A program made the position numbers and the translations under genes. From the NCBI GenBank assembly GCA_015499995.1, contig JADNRV010000247.1, positions 1 through 64,000 on the forward strand: a stretch of 64,000 nt of DNA. The letters run 5' to 3'. Of this stretch, positions 9,906 through 22,400 are shown piece after piece (position 1 is the first letter of the stretch; each line of letters opens with the position of its first letter). This DNA is from Flammula alnicola. Taxonomy: Eukaryota; Basidiomycota; Agaricomycetes; Agaricales; Strophariaceae. The notes beneath the pieces are model-generated. The model saw only the letters and a list, made by a program, of their open reading frames with translations. It was not told the origin of the DNA and searched no databases.

Positions 9906-12900
9906 TTAGGTCTCTTGAATGCGGGCTTCTCTCGGATTATCTGCCCCGATTATTTGCATTGCGACTACGGGATCAGGAGCTGCGTCAGCAGCAAGATCAG
10001 GCGCCTCCCTCCTTGCGCGCCTTGGAACCCGCCTCGCATGCCGTCTAAGCGCATCTTGGTACATCCTCTCGCGTTCCTCCATCTCTTCGTCGTCTTCCGG
10101 ATCCATTCGACCCACCTCTCCATCTTGATTTATGGCGGGATTGTGTTCCCCTCGCACTGGGCGTCGTCGCATGACAGCACGTTCATCAGCCATTGCAAAC
10201 TCCCCTTGTATGTCGACCGGCGCCGGAGTAGGGAAGAGAGCTGTTGCCGCGGCCGCGGCATGGTATACCCACTGTTGGGCGCGCTGCAGAAGTCGATTAG
10301 GGGGATCTTCATGTGTCCGTTGCGCCGGAATCACGGTGCCGGGGATACCTATCACTCGAATATCCCACTCTTCGATATTTGGATGGGCACATTTGAATTC
10401 TTCTATAGCTTTCTCTGCAGCTTCCCTCACCTTTTACCATGTCAACCGATGAATCAGAGAGGTGAAAGCCTCACAAACCTCAGCTGCATGTCGTTCCTCT
10501 ACTTTGTCAAACAACAGACACTTTTGTCCACTTGCCGTCTATGCAAAGACAGTTTTAGTATATGATCTTCCCTAAATAATTGGATACGAGTAAAAAGAGG
10601 GCGGCCTCTGGTGTCGTAATATACAAAGGTTGCAACAAGAATGTTTGGACTTACCATCTGATCAAAATGGTTATAATTATTTTTGACGACTTGTCGACAC
10701 ACATAGCATGACTGGGTACCACATTTTGGACATGACATCTTGTTGCACTGCGGACCACCATGAGTAACGGATTCTACCGCTATTGCCGCCAGCAAATGGA
10801 GACTCACGCCTGATTCTTTGATGAAAGCTGTGACCGACTCATGGTTCAAATTGGGCCTGCTCATAAAGAATATCATATACCGACACACCTTTATGACATT
10901 TGGGACAGTTGCGCATCAGGGCCCGAGCTACGTCATTATTTTACAGTGAGATACAGTAATAAATGGGCCAAGAGGGAAAATTATAACGTACTCATAGCTT
11001 CTTCAATAGCGTGCCGTCCATTAAGCAGCAAGTCGTCATGTTCGGCCTCTGCAAAATGACTTAAACCACCGTATAAGAAGAAAGAAAAAAAGAGTAACGC
11101 ACCAATACAGCTCTTCGGGCGGTGATCCTGAACAAAGAAAAACAGAAAAACAAATAAGAATCAACGAAATCCGCATCATCTCCTGGAGCAGGAAGGACTT
11201 GCCTTCTTCTTACACAGCCTGCAACTAAGCAACCCACATCCCCCTTCCTCGTTCGCACACCAAAAGAGACTTTCTTCTTCCTTCGAGACCTCCATCACAC
11301 ACTGGAACTCGCAGAAAGGACATTCTTCCAGCCCCTCGATACCAGCCTGCTCAATTTCCAAACGCTGCTGCACTCGCTCATACTGCTCCAGGAGCTTAGG
11401 TGGGAGCACGCGCCGCAAAACCGAAGCATGAAAGGGCTCTGCGCACCCGGAAGAATGCATGCATTTTAGGGAAGCATTGTCTTCCCCGAGCTTGGTTGAC
11501 GCGTATCGAGAGATGCAGTCCGAGCAGAAGAGATGGTTGAATGGGCAGGGCGCGAGTTTCGACTACGTTTGAGCAAGGAGAACGATAAGATTACCTGTAG
11601 TCTCAGAATAAGATATAATGGGAGCACTACTTACTCGAGGGTATTCAGAGAAACAACACTGACACTCTAGGGCCTTCGACAACCACGCCCTTTCCTCGCT
11701 GAACGCTTGATCAACTAGCGTGTTAAGCCTCTCGCGGTGCGTAGTGGGGTCGTATGGCACAGCGTTGGGGGTATATGGGCGTTTTGCGCGCCCACGTCGA
11801 TCTATGGGGTACTCTGCCTCAGAGACGGCGAGCGACAAATGCGTAGGGACATATAAGCGGCGGTTTAACTGTAGGGATTCCCTGAGATAGGATTCGGGAA
11901 TGTGTGGAAAGTCTGCTTGGAGGTGGATCTGCGAGACGAAAGGAGGTTTTAGTTAGAGTCGTAGTTCGTGTTGGAGAACAAGGAGAAAAATATGGAGAAT
12001 GGTTTCAGAAGGATCGTATATCCCGATGAACGTGCGGGAGAACGATAGTCTTCAAAATTGGCCATGGGTAACGAACAAAGGATTGGGGGGGAATGAAAAG
12101 AGAATTGAAATAAACTCACCAACGCCAACTCATGATATACCTGGGTTCCGGTAAACATCCTGATTTTACTCGCATAATCCACTTTTTCCTTCTCCCCCCT
12201 CGTCCGCATGATATAGTCAGCCCACCGGTCCTCCTGTTTCCCTTCTTGCTGACCTCGACCACTTGACGCATACGCCTTCTCCTTCTTCTTTCCTTCGCCC
12301 CTGGCCTCGGACAAACCCACGATGGGCGGCAAATTCAGCCGCTTTTCCAACCACTCTCTTTCTTCTCTGAACGAGCCATCGACGAGCACCCTGAGCCTCT
12401 CCTGATCCTGGGCAGGATTGTATGCAAACGACTGGCGACGATACGCCTTGGATTTTCCATCACTGGACCTCTCCTCTCTGGCGAGCGCAAGGTGGGTTGG
12501 AGCGTAGAACCGGCGGTGCCGCTCGAAACATCTGAACAGATAGTCTTTGGGGATCAGGGGAAAGTCGTGTTGGAGGTAGATCTATGCGAAGAATTACTTG
12601 TGAGCTTCTCATTTGACAAGGAGTAAATTGAAATACTGAGCAGATTGAAAATGACGTACCAAAGCAAGCTCATGATACGCCCGAGTACCTGTGAACATCC
12701 TAAGCACGCTCGCATAGTCAACCTCAGCTTTCAACCTCTTCGTTGGTCGCACTCTAAGGCCAGGATCATCCTGCTGCATGAGCTGTTGCAGTTTTTCATC
12801 ACCGCTATCTCCTTCATTCATGTTGTTGACGGCGGCAACGAGCACTGCGCTATCATCGAGTCCGTGGACGTCCCAAAACGAACGGCCAGCCATATCGTTA

Positions 12901-13196
12901 GGATCTCCTTCGGCTCCGCGTGCCTTTCTTTTCTTTGAAGGGCTGGGTACTAATCCACTCTTGCCTGCGGAACCAGATGCAACGGAGGTGTCCGCATCGG
13001 CGAGGACGTTCAACAGCCCCGAACGACCGTCACGGTTGGTTTGGAACGCACTCCGAGGTGAATTGAGTCTCAGTATAGCAAGATTCGCGGATTCTTCACG
13101 AGCAGGATGCCCGCTCGAAGGGCCTTCCATATTTGTGATATTTGAACGTGGGTTAGATGGGGGTTCTGAGTCGTCGAGCTCGGTGGTCGCGTCCAT
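9906..13196 (-). CDS. RBR (RING-IBR-RING) E3 ubiquitin ligase, TRIAD3/RNF216-like
   Basis: Eleven exons keep frame throughout: 13196-12660, 12581-12120, 11928-11635, 11562-11203, 11127-11103, 11048-10992, 10927-10889, 10827-10808, 10747-10655, 10538-10479, 10430-9906; 823 aa. RING1 begins ECQCCFSEYPR and continues CPFNHLFCSDC; the IBR has CPFC...CGLLSCRLCKK; RING2 has NCPKC...GCNKMSCPKCGTQSCYVC around residues 584-618, with the Cys of GCNKM in the place of the catalytic thioester Cys. It should transfer ubiquitin from E2 to substrates. An N-terminal module of about 154 aa (VDYAS..RMFTGT..YHELAL then I(Y/H)LQ.DFP.IP..YL, ...PTHL.LA, ...EER.WL) is present twice, at about 158-330 and 313-420. 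Exon 4 appears to use a GC donor (AAG|GCAAGT). The start at 13196 is tentative: a possible upstream intron (gtaagtgtac...ttag) precedes it. The tail (about 650-823) is acidic/Arg-rich. Confidence 0.9.
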
Positions 13197-14508
13197 TGAA
13201 ACTAATTGGAGCATATTCCGTGTCAGCGCTGCGAGACGTACGGCGGACCAGGTTAAAATTCTTTCTTCACAGGGTACACTTACCACCGACAGTTAAGTAC
13301 GTTGCGTGAAGCGCACAGAAGAGCGAGATGACGCGAGATTTGAAGGCACGACCAAGGTCAAAAAGGCGATTAATTGGCGTATTAAATACAAAATGGCTCT
13401 ATTCAACATGCATATTCACGTCGTTAACGAGCTTAAAGGAGGAAGAATAGGATATTTGCACACTCACAATAAGTTATAACCCACAATCGCAACCCAAACT
13501 TGACCGAAACAAAAGAACGTAAGAGAGACTTGGGAGAGACGGGTCACGGAGTAGTGAAGGCGCTGCTCCAGTTGCCATGGCCGCTTTTGTTCGTAAAGCT
13601 TTTGAAAATACAGGGTCTTGCATAATAACGTTCAGTTCATAATTTGCTAAAAGTTGTTTGTACAGCGTTGCCATCCACCCAATACAGCAACTTTGATGAT
13701 TGTGTCTCCTTTTTTGTACATATGCAAAGCTGTACAAACAATTTTTGAGAATTATGAACTGAACCTCATTATGCAACACCCTGTAGAATAATTCTTCGTC
13801 CTGAGTGGGTGGAAGTACAATAAGACCTATGTGGCCGACGTTGTAGCGATGCGCAACATGTTGAAGTTTGAACCATTTTGGCAGTACGTTGGGGCCTAGG
13901 CCCATCCATTTATGCACGCGACCTAATCTATCACGTGATGTTTATCGGAGAACTCGTGCCGAGACAGGCCGAGACGCTACGACATATTAGGGTAAAAACT
14001 CATATTAGTAATCCCTACCTGACATCTTAGATCCTCGAAGGACTACGGTGTTCGCAAGATCCAACTCATTGCTCAACAGCGCCAGACATACAAAGAAAGA
14101 AATAAGATACATTGATTGCCAAATCCATCCCTACATAGCTTCCTACACGAGAAAATTTCAGAAATAAGTCAAAGTCAATGCATTATAAACGTGCACCAAG
14201 ATATGGGTAAGTCGAACGGGAGGAGGAAGCAGGGCGGGACAGTAGGTGATAGATAGGTAAGTAGATAGGTAATATACGAGGAGTGGGTTGGAGTAAGAGA
14301 AGAGCGATGCGCAATCAGCTGATGAAAGGCACGCGGATTGTTGGGTGCCGACGATGGATGGCATTGGTAGTGGTAGATTGTGCATAACGGAACAAGAATA
14401 AAGAAAAGAAGCAAAGAAAAACACGACCTGGAGGTAGTACAATTTGTGTTTATGATAAACCTATTTTTTCGACTTCGATTCGGGACAAGGGCGGTAGGGA
14501 AGGGTGGT
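13197..14508. other. Intergenic region with one MITE
   Basis: Apart from the MITE at 13611-13793, nothing gene-like. It should contain the RBR promoter (minus, near 13200-13450) and the 3' untranslated part of the DUF3602 gene (about 14150-14508). Confidence 0.45.
13611..13793. mobile_element. MITE with TA target duplication, CAGGGT family
   Basis: 183 bp element flanked by TA (13609-13610, 13794-13795). Ends read CAGGGT(C/G)TTGCATAAT with imperfect inverted repeats extending about 53 bp each side, including gttcagttcataatt and ttgtttgtaca. The CAGGGTGT start with TA duplication is typical of Tc1/mariner-type termini. It lies between the RBR gene and the DUF3602 gene. The minus-strand reading frame across it is not a gene. 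Confidence 0.88.
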
Positions 14509-15396
14509 TTAAGCGCGTGTGCGGGAAGCGGACCGTTCGCGGACGATGTTGCCTACACCACCCCGGCCGGTCGACTCGAACTCTGGTTCTTTATGGTCAT
14601 GCGCATGGTGTTCAATGGGGGGCTCTTCAGTGTGGGTGAGGTTGGCTGTTCCGCCACGGCCAGTGGAGTGACTAGAGGAAGGTGTTATGGTCAGGCCTGT
14701 GACACAGGACACATTGGAGAGTACGCACATTCCGTCATGGCTGGTGCTATGCTTTCTGCGCTCTTCCTCATCGATGTAAGCGGAAGCCGCACCGTCGCCT
14801 GAGACGATGTTGCCAGCCCCTCCGCGTCCGGTGGAGTGAACGACAGACGAGAGCGAGCCGCTGGGATCACGCGAGCGCGAACGGTTGATGTTGCCGACTC
14901 CACCGCGTCCGCTGGAAAACTGCAGATGATTGTCAATGACGACGACAAGGGGAGGGGATGGTGTGAATACTGACAGGTGCATTTTCGTGCGCGACTACGT
15001 ATTCCCTGATGACTTCTTGTTCATTTGAGTCGGGACGAGCCTTGCTGGTGTCGCGGGATGGAGAACGGAGGTTGCCTGCGCCACCGCGGCCAGTAGAGTA
15101 TACCTGAAGATAGATAAGCGATCAGGAGGATCAGGCGAGGTTGGTAGGCGAGCAACGCACCTGGTGCTGGCTAGGAACGGGTTCTCTGCCTCGGGTGACG
15201 GAGAAATCGTCGGGACCAGAGTCTGGCCTGGCATCGCGGGAGGCAGAGGTCTGGCGAATGTTACCCAATCCTCCTCGTCCTGTTGATTGCTAGACAAAAA
15301 CGAAGATAAGATCAGGTACTCCTGGAAAGGGGGAAAACGAGGAAAGCATACGAAAGCTTCGCGGCCGCGGGAAGTAGAGCGTTCGGTTTCTGTCAT
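14509..15396 (-). CDS. DUF3602-type GRGG-repeat protein
   Basis: Five exons (15396-15352, 15289-15161, 15103-14975, 14919-14729, 14671-14509) encode 218 aa. Six copies of an 11-residue motif, consensus (Q/Y/F/H/E)S(T/S)GRGG(A/V/L/T)(G/A)N(I/L), sit at exon starts or just inside them; a seventh, degenerate copy (STSRGR) opens the protein. Between motifs the sequence is Ser/Arg/Asp-rich and probably disordered. Fungal DUF3602 (PAR32-like) proteins have this pattern. Yeast Par32 takes part in TORC1-linked control of ammonium transport, but extending that role here is inference. Each repeat is carried near an exon boundary, as if the protein grew by exon duplication. A TATA-like element is at 15454-15460. 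Confidence 0.85.
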
Positions 15397-15453
15397 TGTG
15401 AGAGAAGGTAAGAAAGAAGTATGAAGAAGAGAGATATGGAGGAGGGCGGAGGG

Positions 15454-15460
15454 TTAAATA
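15454..15460 (-). promoter_or_regulatory. TATA-like box of the DUF3602 gene
   Basis: Reads TATTTAA on the minus strand, 58 bp upstream of the ATG at 15396, in an otherwise GC-balanced region. Confidence 0.5.
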
Positions 15461-15933
15461 GGGAGATGGTCAGGTCCGAGAAATGAGACGGACGGGTCAC
15501 AAGTGCAGGCACAGACAGCGCCGCACCCATCCGTCCTCACAGCCTCCTTGTCAAGGCCGCCACGATCCAGGCCGCCCGAGATAATGAACGAAACGGACTC
15601 GTTGGTGGGAAAATCAGGGCACCAATCCGTGCGAGATAAGATAGATAGGCTGTTGGAGATAGCAACAACGCGGGGCCAAATTTTCTTATCTCTTATCGCC
15701 CAAACACCCATTCTTGAACCATAACCACCACCATCTCCTCCCAAGCATACAAAAGGACACTCACCCGCCCTGTGCAGTATCGGCGACACCGAGTCCCTGT
15801 CCTCCTCATGCTCGTTCGAGTCAGCGTGGCTCAGCGTCCGGCTTAGCTTGGCGCCGAGGGCCGAGATTTTATCGCCCAGTGTCCGCCGTGTAGGCGACGG
15901 CGAGGTGTGTCGTTCAGTCAAGATGTCTGTCAT
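15454..15933 (-). CDS. Possible small DUF3602-related gene or truncated paralogue
   Basis: ATG at 15933 opens MTDILTERHTSPSPTRRTLG, then a basic/acidic stretch to SPILHRA at residue 56. There the sequence meets a good donor (gtgagt, 15764). The unspliced frame runs on to 15454, giving 160 aa, but its second half is unconvincing and its end overlaps the TATA-like box of the DUF3602 gene. The first 56 residues resemble the opening of DUF3602-type proteins by composition (Ser/Pro/Arg, TLGDKISALG). No GRGG motif could be placed downstream. It may be a truncated neighbour copy; the 3' structure is unresolved. Confidence 0.35.
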   Translation of the reverse strand: MTDILTERHTSPSPTRRTLGDKISALGAKLSRTLSHADSNEHEEDRDSVSPILHRAGECPFVCLGGDGGGYGSRMGVWAIRDKKIWPRVVAISNSLSILSRTDWCPDFPTNESVSFIISGGLDRGGLDKEAVRTDGCGAVCACTCDPSVSFLGPDHLPI

Positions 15934-18900
15934 GGTCAATGTGGAAGGGATAGAGGAAAGAGTATGTGTGGATCCTTGGCGCGGCGGAGTGGAAGCAGAA
16001 GAGGGTGGATGGGATCGCAGCTGGTAAAATCCTTTTTGATGCATGTGCGGCCGGCTATGTTTCTCCCATTCGTCTCTTGTTTTTAATCACCGCTATTCTC
16101 TCACCAAGGGTTTGTTACGGCTACAGGCGCCATCCATCGTGATCAACGGCTCATTTTTTGCATCGTCTTCTTTTAGTCTCTTTACGCGCCAATCTTCCCC
16201 TCGTGTCCCACTGTATTCCCTGCTGCGACAGGTGTATTCTCGCTGTGGCCGGCTCGGATCTGTTCCATTCGAGGGTGCGTTGCCATGTCATGTTCATCCA
16301 CTCCTTTTTGGGGGGGCCTACTCGGGTTCCAGGCAGGGGTACCCTTTCGACATATGGCCAGTCCAGAAGTTTCTTTTCCCTGGGATTCGCGAATGACGCA
16401 CGTTGGAGGATCCTTTCTTCCCCGCGCACTCGCTCCATCCGCCGGCCTATGTATGTCTCTGAACGTGTCTTTCGTTCTCAAACTCCCATTCGTCCTTCCC
16501 GGAAACATTCACCCAGCCGTCACCTCCACCCGATCGGCACGTCTTGGCTTGACCTGTCTCGAACATTTCGAGGTCCCCTTCCATACATGATTCCGTACAT
16601 ACTTGGATCCACTTGTCACAAATCATTTCAATTGCAACGAGATTCGCCATCGCTTGGGGCACATACGTCAGGAACGCCTACACATCATTCTACGTACCTC
16701 TAGGTCACAAGGTCTGCCCAACTGCACGATTAATTTCAAACCATGCCACAATCGAAGATCACATGTAACGCGTCGCAAACGACGACATTACAAACCCATG
16801 GAGGCTCTGCCTCGGCTGGGGAATTTTAGTTTGAGGCTATAACCGCGGCGCAGAAATTGTCTTAGGGGCCCACCCATAATCCTGTCTTCCCACTATCTGG
16901 CATTCCTGTCCGTGTACGCGTACGGTGAGTGCCATGACACCATTATGGCGAAATATCAATCTACTCCTTGTCTCGACGTCTGCTGTGTTTATGTGCATCT
17001 ATACCCGTGTATCTATTCTATGTAGCGTCGTGAATCGATCCAACTTTACGTCTTATCATATATGTCGTCTAAAAGAACCCATATGTGCATCTCCCAGATG
17101 ACTTGGGGTAATTTCGCATGTCGCCATACGTCGGAAAAGCGGCGTCACAAGTGAAACTTGCGATTGGTCCTCCGGCCTCGCGGAACGAAAAAAATTTACT
17201 TCCATTTTGATTCCATTTTGTTGCACCCCACATCCAGGTCCCTCTTTACCTTTCAACACCACCAGCCGTGCGCTCTCGGTGAAAAGCTCTACCATCCTCC
17301 TTGAACTCGGCGTTTTGGCTCAAACTCTCCGTCGTCATACATATCCGTGCTCGTACCCGTATGCCACCAGCGGATCATGTTGAATAACATAAATACCTCC
17401 CAACGACGCCACCGGAAAAGTTAAACCTGACACTGCTATATGCCTTTTCTCTCATTCGGCTCTAGGGAATTCTAACCCCTACGGAATAGTCGGAATGCAT
17501 ACATATGGTGGTTTCGCGCGTCCAATTTTCGGAACATCGCGTTGGTCGTCTAGAATGCTCCTTACTCGTCATGTGCTACTTATGTTACTCGTCAAGTGAC
17601 ACCAAAACCTCCTTTCTACAATTTCTTCGAAGGGTGGAATCCTGAACAGCAAGCGCGACACATGAATTCTTGCCGAGTACTCCGGCCATGGGGAGGGGAC
17701 GCCTGCAGCTAGAATGGTGTTATGGATTCGACTGGAATGCACAAGGTTTCCAGCTGTCGTTCTTGTGCCCACCCGCGGCACGTTTATCACATTCTACTCG
17801 TCAATACGCAAAGAAATGACTCCTCGAATGACAAGATCCACGGACCTTACACACCTTGGACGATGGCGGTGGCGCAAAAACCGGATCTGCGCTATGACGG
17901 GCATTTAGGCCAAATAAACCCATCGACGTTTATTGTCAAAAACCTGCTCCGGAGCTCAGAGTCGTTAGCATTCCTCTTTCTCGAAGACCATAATTACTGT
18001 GGGATGCCGTCATTCAATTTTTGCACCGTATCAATGTTGTTGTCGAATTTCCCGGGATCGGCTGATCTGCATTTTAGGCCTCCTCTGACGACTGCGATCC
18101 TCCAAGTTGGGAGGAGCTATCTCCAGGCCAATAAATTGTTATCTGGAAGGTCGAACTTGTTCCAAGAAGACGAACACCGATTGTCGTTCGTCGACTCATT
18201 CCAGATGTGACGTATAACTCTTGCCTTCCAATCAATAATTATAGACGGCCGAGACGCTCTCGAGTCATCAAGGCTTTCTTTTTTTGCTCAAAAACTGGAA
18301 CTTCAGCGCTGCGCTTTCGACAGATGCAATCTGCTGAAGTTCTTGCTTCGCAGGTAAAGATCTAATCAGATCTACGAACAGTTATTTGCTGGACAGCGAG
18401 AGGCTAGACGCTCCGTCGTACTGGCACTGATGGCAGATATGACGTTTTTGTCGTCTTTTCTGGCGGAAAAACACACAAAAGAAGTTAGCATTGGGATGAA
18501 AAATTAAATGTCGGGAGTCACGATACCGATGACGTAGAAGGGCCTGGACCTTTCGAATATCATTGAATATCTGACATGGCAGTCGCTATTTCCTTATTCT
18601 GATTTCCCTCAGCAGGTGCTTCACATATCGACATCCGATTCGATGACTCACTTGACAGCTGGATGCCCAGGAATATCAACCGTAAAAAAGAGATCAGCGA
18701 AAGGGCAAGAGCACGGGTGCACTTACGAAGATATCGATTGGGATACCAATGTAAATTCTATAATCTTCGTCGAACAAACTCACAATCTTGAAGTCGGGTA
18801 AATGGTCATGAGGGGTTCATTATTAAATACGAGGAGGAAACCTAGAGAAAACATAGCGAAAAAAAGTAAGGATTAAGAAACGGACAAGACGTTTTCGAAT

Positions 18901-19423
18901 AGCAGCAAGATCGAATAAGGAACAGCGTTAATTAATACCACGTCCATCCAAGTCCACCATCAAAAGGACAGCAATGTGAACCGGGAAAGGAGACGGCAGA
19001 AAAGAGAACGCAAGAAAAGGTGGATAAAGAAGAGATACTTTAGAAAGGACCAAGACAAAAGAGAGGTTACGTTAACGTATACGAACGTGCGAGAGATAGC
19101 CTGCGCGGCGCGGGGCTGAGGGTAATAAAAAGAAACTGGGAAATGGGTTGGAACGATGGTGGGGTTTAACAATAGTACGTATGTGTGTTTATGCCGCACG
19201 TTGGTTGTTGTGTTGGTTGGGCGATCGTGAGTCGGGGGGATGATGGGTAACAATGGCGAATTGGTGTGATAAAAGACGAAGCGTTCGTTCCGTTTTTGAG
19301 GGTTTTCTTCCAGGCGCGAGTCCACAAGATGCCAAAAAATAATGACGAGGCGGCCAAGACGAGAGAGTCGGAGAAGTAGCTTGATATGAAACGAGACAAG
19401 ACGATGCGAATTGAGGTCATCCT
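15934..19423. other. Long gene-poor interval
   Basis: Many frames are open for 60-180 codons on both strands, but none shows a recognisable domain or a consistent exon chain. The best candidate is minus strand near 16680-16450, where an in-frame stretch ...VPQAMANLVAIEMICDKW precedes a possible donor (gtatgt). A second is a minus ATG at 17295 opening MVELFTESARLVVLK, followed by a gtaaag donor. Plus-strand 17722-18210 is open for 162 codons without family resemblance. It may contain one undetected, highly intronic gene. Confidence 0.3.
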
Positions 19424-22400
19424 CTATTCTGGCTTGACTTTCCAGATCACCGCAGCTGCAGCTACGCTCAATAGTACCACCCCAATCGCCGTCTGCACGT
19501 TGATCGTCGGTCGCGGCGGGCCTATCTGTTTAGACCCGGCCGCAGACGACGACGACGAAGAGGCATCTCCAGCGATAGAATCCTGATTTCCCAAGAGAGA
19601 CAAAATTGCAGAGAAAAGCATCAGCGACAATGCCCATATCAAGCCAAGCAGAGAAACGAGGAGACTTGCCACATCTTGGGAATTCGCGCGTGTCGCAGGG
19701 GCCGTAATGAGGCCTTTGCCTTGCGGTGATCCTGCCGTAGAAATATCGAGTGAGTCCACGGACGCGGAGAGCCTGTACACCGACGGCTCGGGCGTGGACA
19801 GCGTGCGGGCGGCGACTTGAGCCTGATGTACCCCGCCGACGGAGGCTGCGGCAGTAGCAGCTACGAAGCCCAGCGCACGCGCGATGCCGTGCTTCGAGAC
19901 GTCGTCCTCCGTAGACGACGCGAGCGTAGCGTCCGTGTCCACGTCGTCGCCTTCGCCCTCCTCCCTCGACCCACTGCTCCCTCTCGACGCCGCCCGGGCC
20001 CTCGACCCGGCCCCAGACCTCCTCCTCCTTCTTCTATACCTTCCACTATCGCTCGACTGCGACCTCGGACTGGGAGGCGTCACCAGCCCGCCATTGGGCT
20101 TGATTGCATCCCCATTGCCCAGCCCATGTATCAGCGCCGAGTGCTGCTGTATATGCTGCTGTAGCTGCACCTGGATCTGCTGTTGCTGGCTGGCGAGCGT
20201 CGTCTGCAGCGTGGCCATCTTCTCGAGCCCTGTATCGACTTGGCGCGACTTTGCCTCCCACTCCTCGCGCGCCTTCCCGAGTCGTTCGCGTTCTTGGGTC
20301 CATTCTTCCTGCACGGTGCCCCATTGGCCCTCGACGGACTTTTTCCACTCGGCCATCATCTCCACCAGCGACTCCTTTTCCTGCTTCACCGCCGACGCAG
20401 CAGCATCAACTGCAACTTGCTCTGGTTCTGTAGACGTCGAAGCCGAAGGCTGACGCGGCGGCCTTTGAGCCTGAGCCTGAGCCTGCGTCTGTGCCAACGC
20501 CTCCTCCGCAGCCTTCAACATGGCCTCCAACGACGCGACCTTGCTCTCTAACGTTGAAATCGTCATCTGCGCCGTGGAATGCTGCGCCTCCAATGTCGAC
20601 GTCAATGCCATGACCGTGCTGACCTGCTTCGACAACTTCTGCACCTGCTCGTACACATCGTCCGTCCCTCGCAGCTCAGACGAAGATACATGCGATAATG
20701 GAGATGTCATGGACGACCGCCGTGGTCCACTGCCGAGGAGTGACGCTCGGGCAGGATACGAGTCCGCATCGCGCAGACCCATCCGCGTAGGCTCGGGCGT
20801 TCGCGGTCTGCCCACGCCTAGATCCTCCGCCCGCCTCCTCTCCTGCTCCTCTGCCTCCGCCTCCGCCTCGACCTCGGCCTCCGTCTTCCCCAAGTCCCTC
20901 AGCAGCGTGCTCTCGTCGATCCTCTCCATATCTTCTTCGTCCCTTAGTTCCCTGTCTCCCTCCAGATGCCGCTCCTCCTCGTCACGCGCTAACTCCCTCC
21001 GCTCCTCCTCCGCAAGCTGCTCCTCGTCCTCCTCATCCACCCGCTCGAGCTCATGCGGCAGCACCGTCGACACACTCCGCGCATCGTCGTCGTCGTCGTC
21101 GTCATCGCTGATCTCGCGGTCGGATGCATCGTCCTCCTCGTGCTCGTGCTCGTGTCGCTCGTGGTGGTGTGGGGGGTGCAGTTGCGCCTCGAGCTCGTGT
21201 CGTAGCTGCTCGGCGTGGGCAGCGGCTTGCGCTTCCATTTCACGCCGCCTTTCCTCCATCATCTCCCGTAGGGAAGACACTTCGCGCTTTATCGTCTCCT
21301 GCTCTGCGAGGGCGCCTTCGAGTGCCCGCACCTTGTCGAGATGCGAGGCGAGAGAGGACTGGGTGTCTCTTAATTGCGATTGAAGGTCTACGACGGCAGC
21401 TGCTGACACCGATGACGAAGGGTTGACGGAGGGCTGCTCAGGCGAGGGAGAGTTCGATCCACCCGCTTGTGGGTGGGCTTCTTGAGGCGGTCGCACCGGT
21501 GGCAGATGTGTTGGGAACGGAGGGAGATTAGCAGGCTGGGTGGGTGGCAGAAGATCAATGCATATAACAAGGAAACGGCTCAGAAGAACATACCACTGCG
21601 CCGCCGAGAGTATCATGAATTTCACCCATCGCGCCCGTCAGCGAGTTGAGCTCAGCGCCCGTCTCGCGGCTCTTCTGGACCTCGCCTTGGAGTCGGCTCA
21701 GGATAACATCGAAGCTCAGCCCCGTCTTCCCGGGCGGTCGAACGCCACCCATACCACCCAACCCCTGCTGGGCGATCTGTGCTCTCCGCTGAGCGGCGAA
21801 AGGGAAGTTCTGGGGTGCCATCCCACCGGGACCGCCACCGACACCGTTGATGCCACTAGGCCCGGCGGGGCCGATGGCGGATGCGCCCGCTTGCTGCTGC
21901 TGCTGCTGTTGCTGGAGGAACTGGTGTTGCTGGAGCTGCTGTTGCTGTTGGTGCTGCTCCGCCCGGGCAGCGACTTGGGCGTCTTGTTCCGAGAAGACGC
22001 ACACGACACGAGCGGCGACTTTATGGTGGATGATTGTCTTGTTGTCTTCGCCTACGATATCGATACCGAATTCCTGCAAATAGAGGGAAAAAATTAGAGA
22101 TGTAGAAAGAGAAGGATCCAGGACAGTGTACGCACGACAATATCGTCGCTTTTTAGCTCGAATGGCTCTGACTCGTGGCCTTCGCTGCTTAGCCGTTCGC
22201 CATTGATAAATGTACCGTTTGAGCTCTTCACGTCCTTGATAAAAATCTAGAGTGGAAGCGTCAGTATCTCCCGTATTTGAGGCGTGAAAAAGCGGACCTT
22301 GCCACCTTCCTCCCAGACCTCCGCATGCTGCCTACTGAGAACCTTTGAGTCAAAGAATCCATTCCGTTCTCCAGGTGCTGTTTTTGAGCTCGTTTGTCGG

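Noticed and set aside
13474..13917. 147-codon minus-strand frame as a gene
   Set aside because: It runs straight through the inverted repeats of the TA-MITE and has no family resemblance.
20520..21383. Long plus-strand frames opposite the FHA gene
   Set aside because: Serine- and arginine-rich antisense shadows of acidic and Gln-rich coding sequence.
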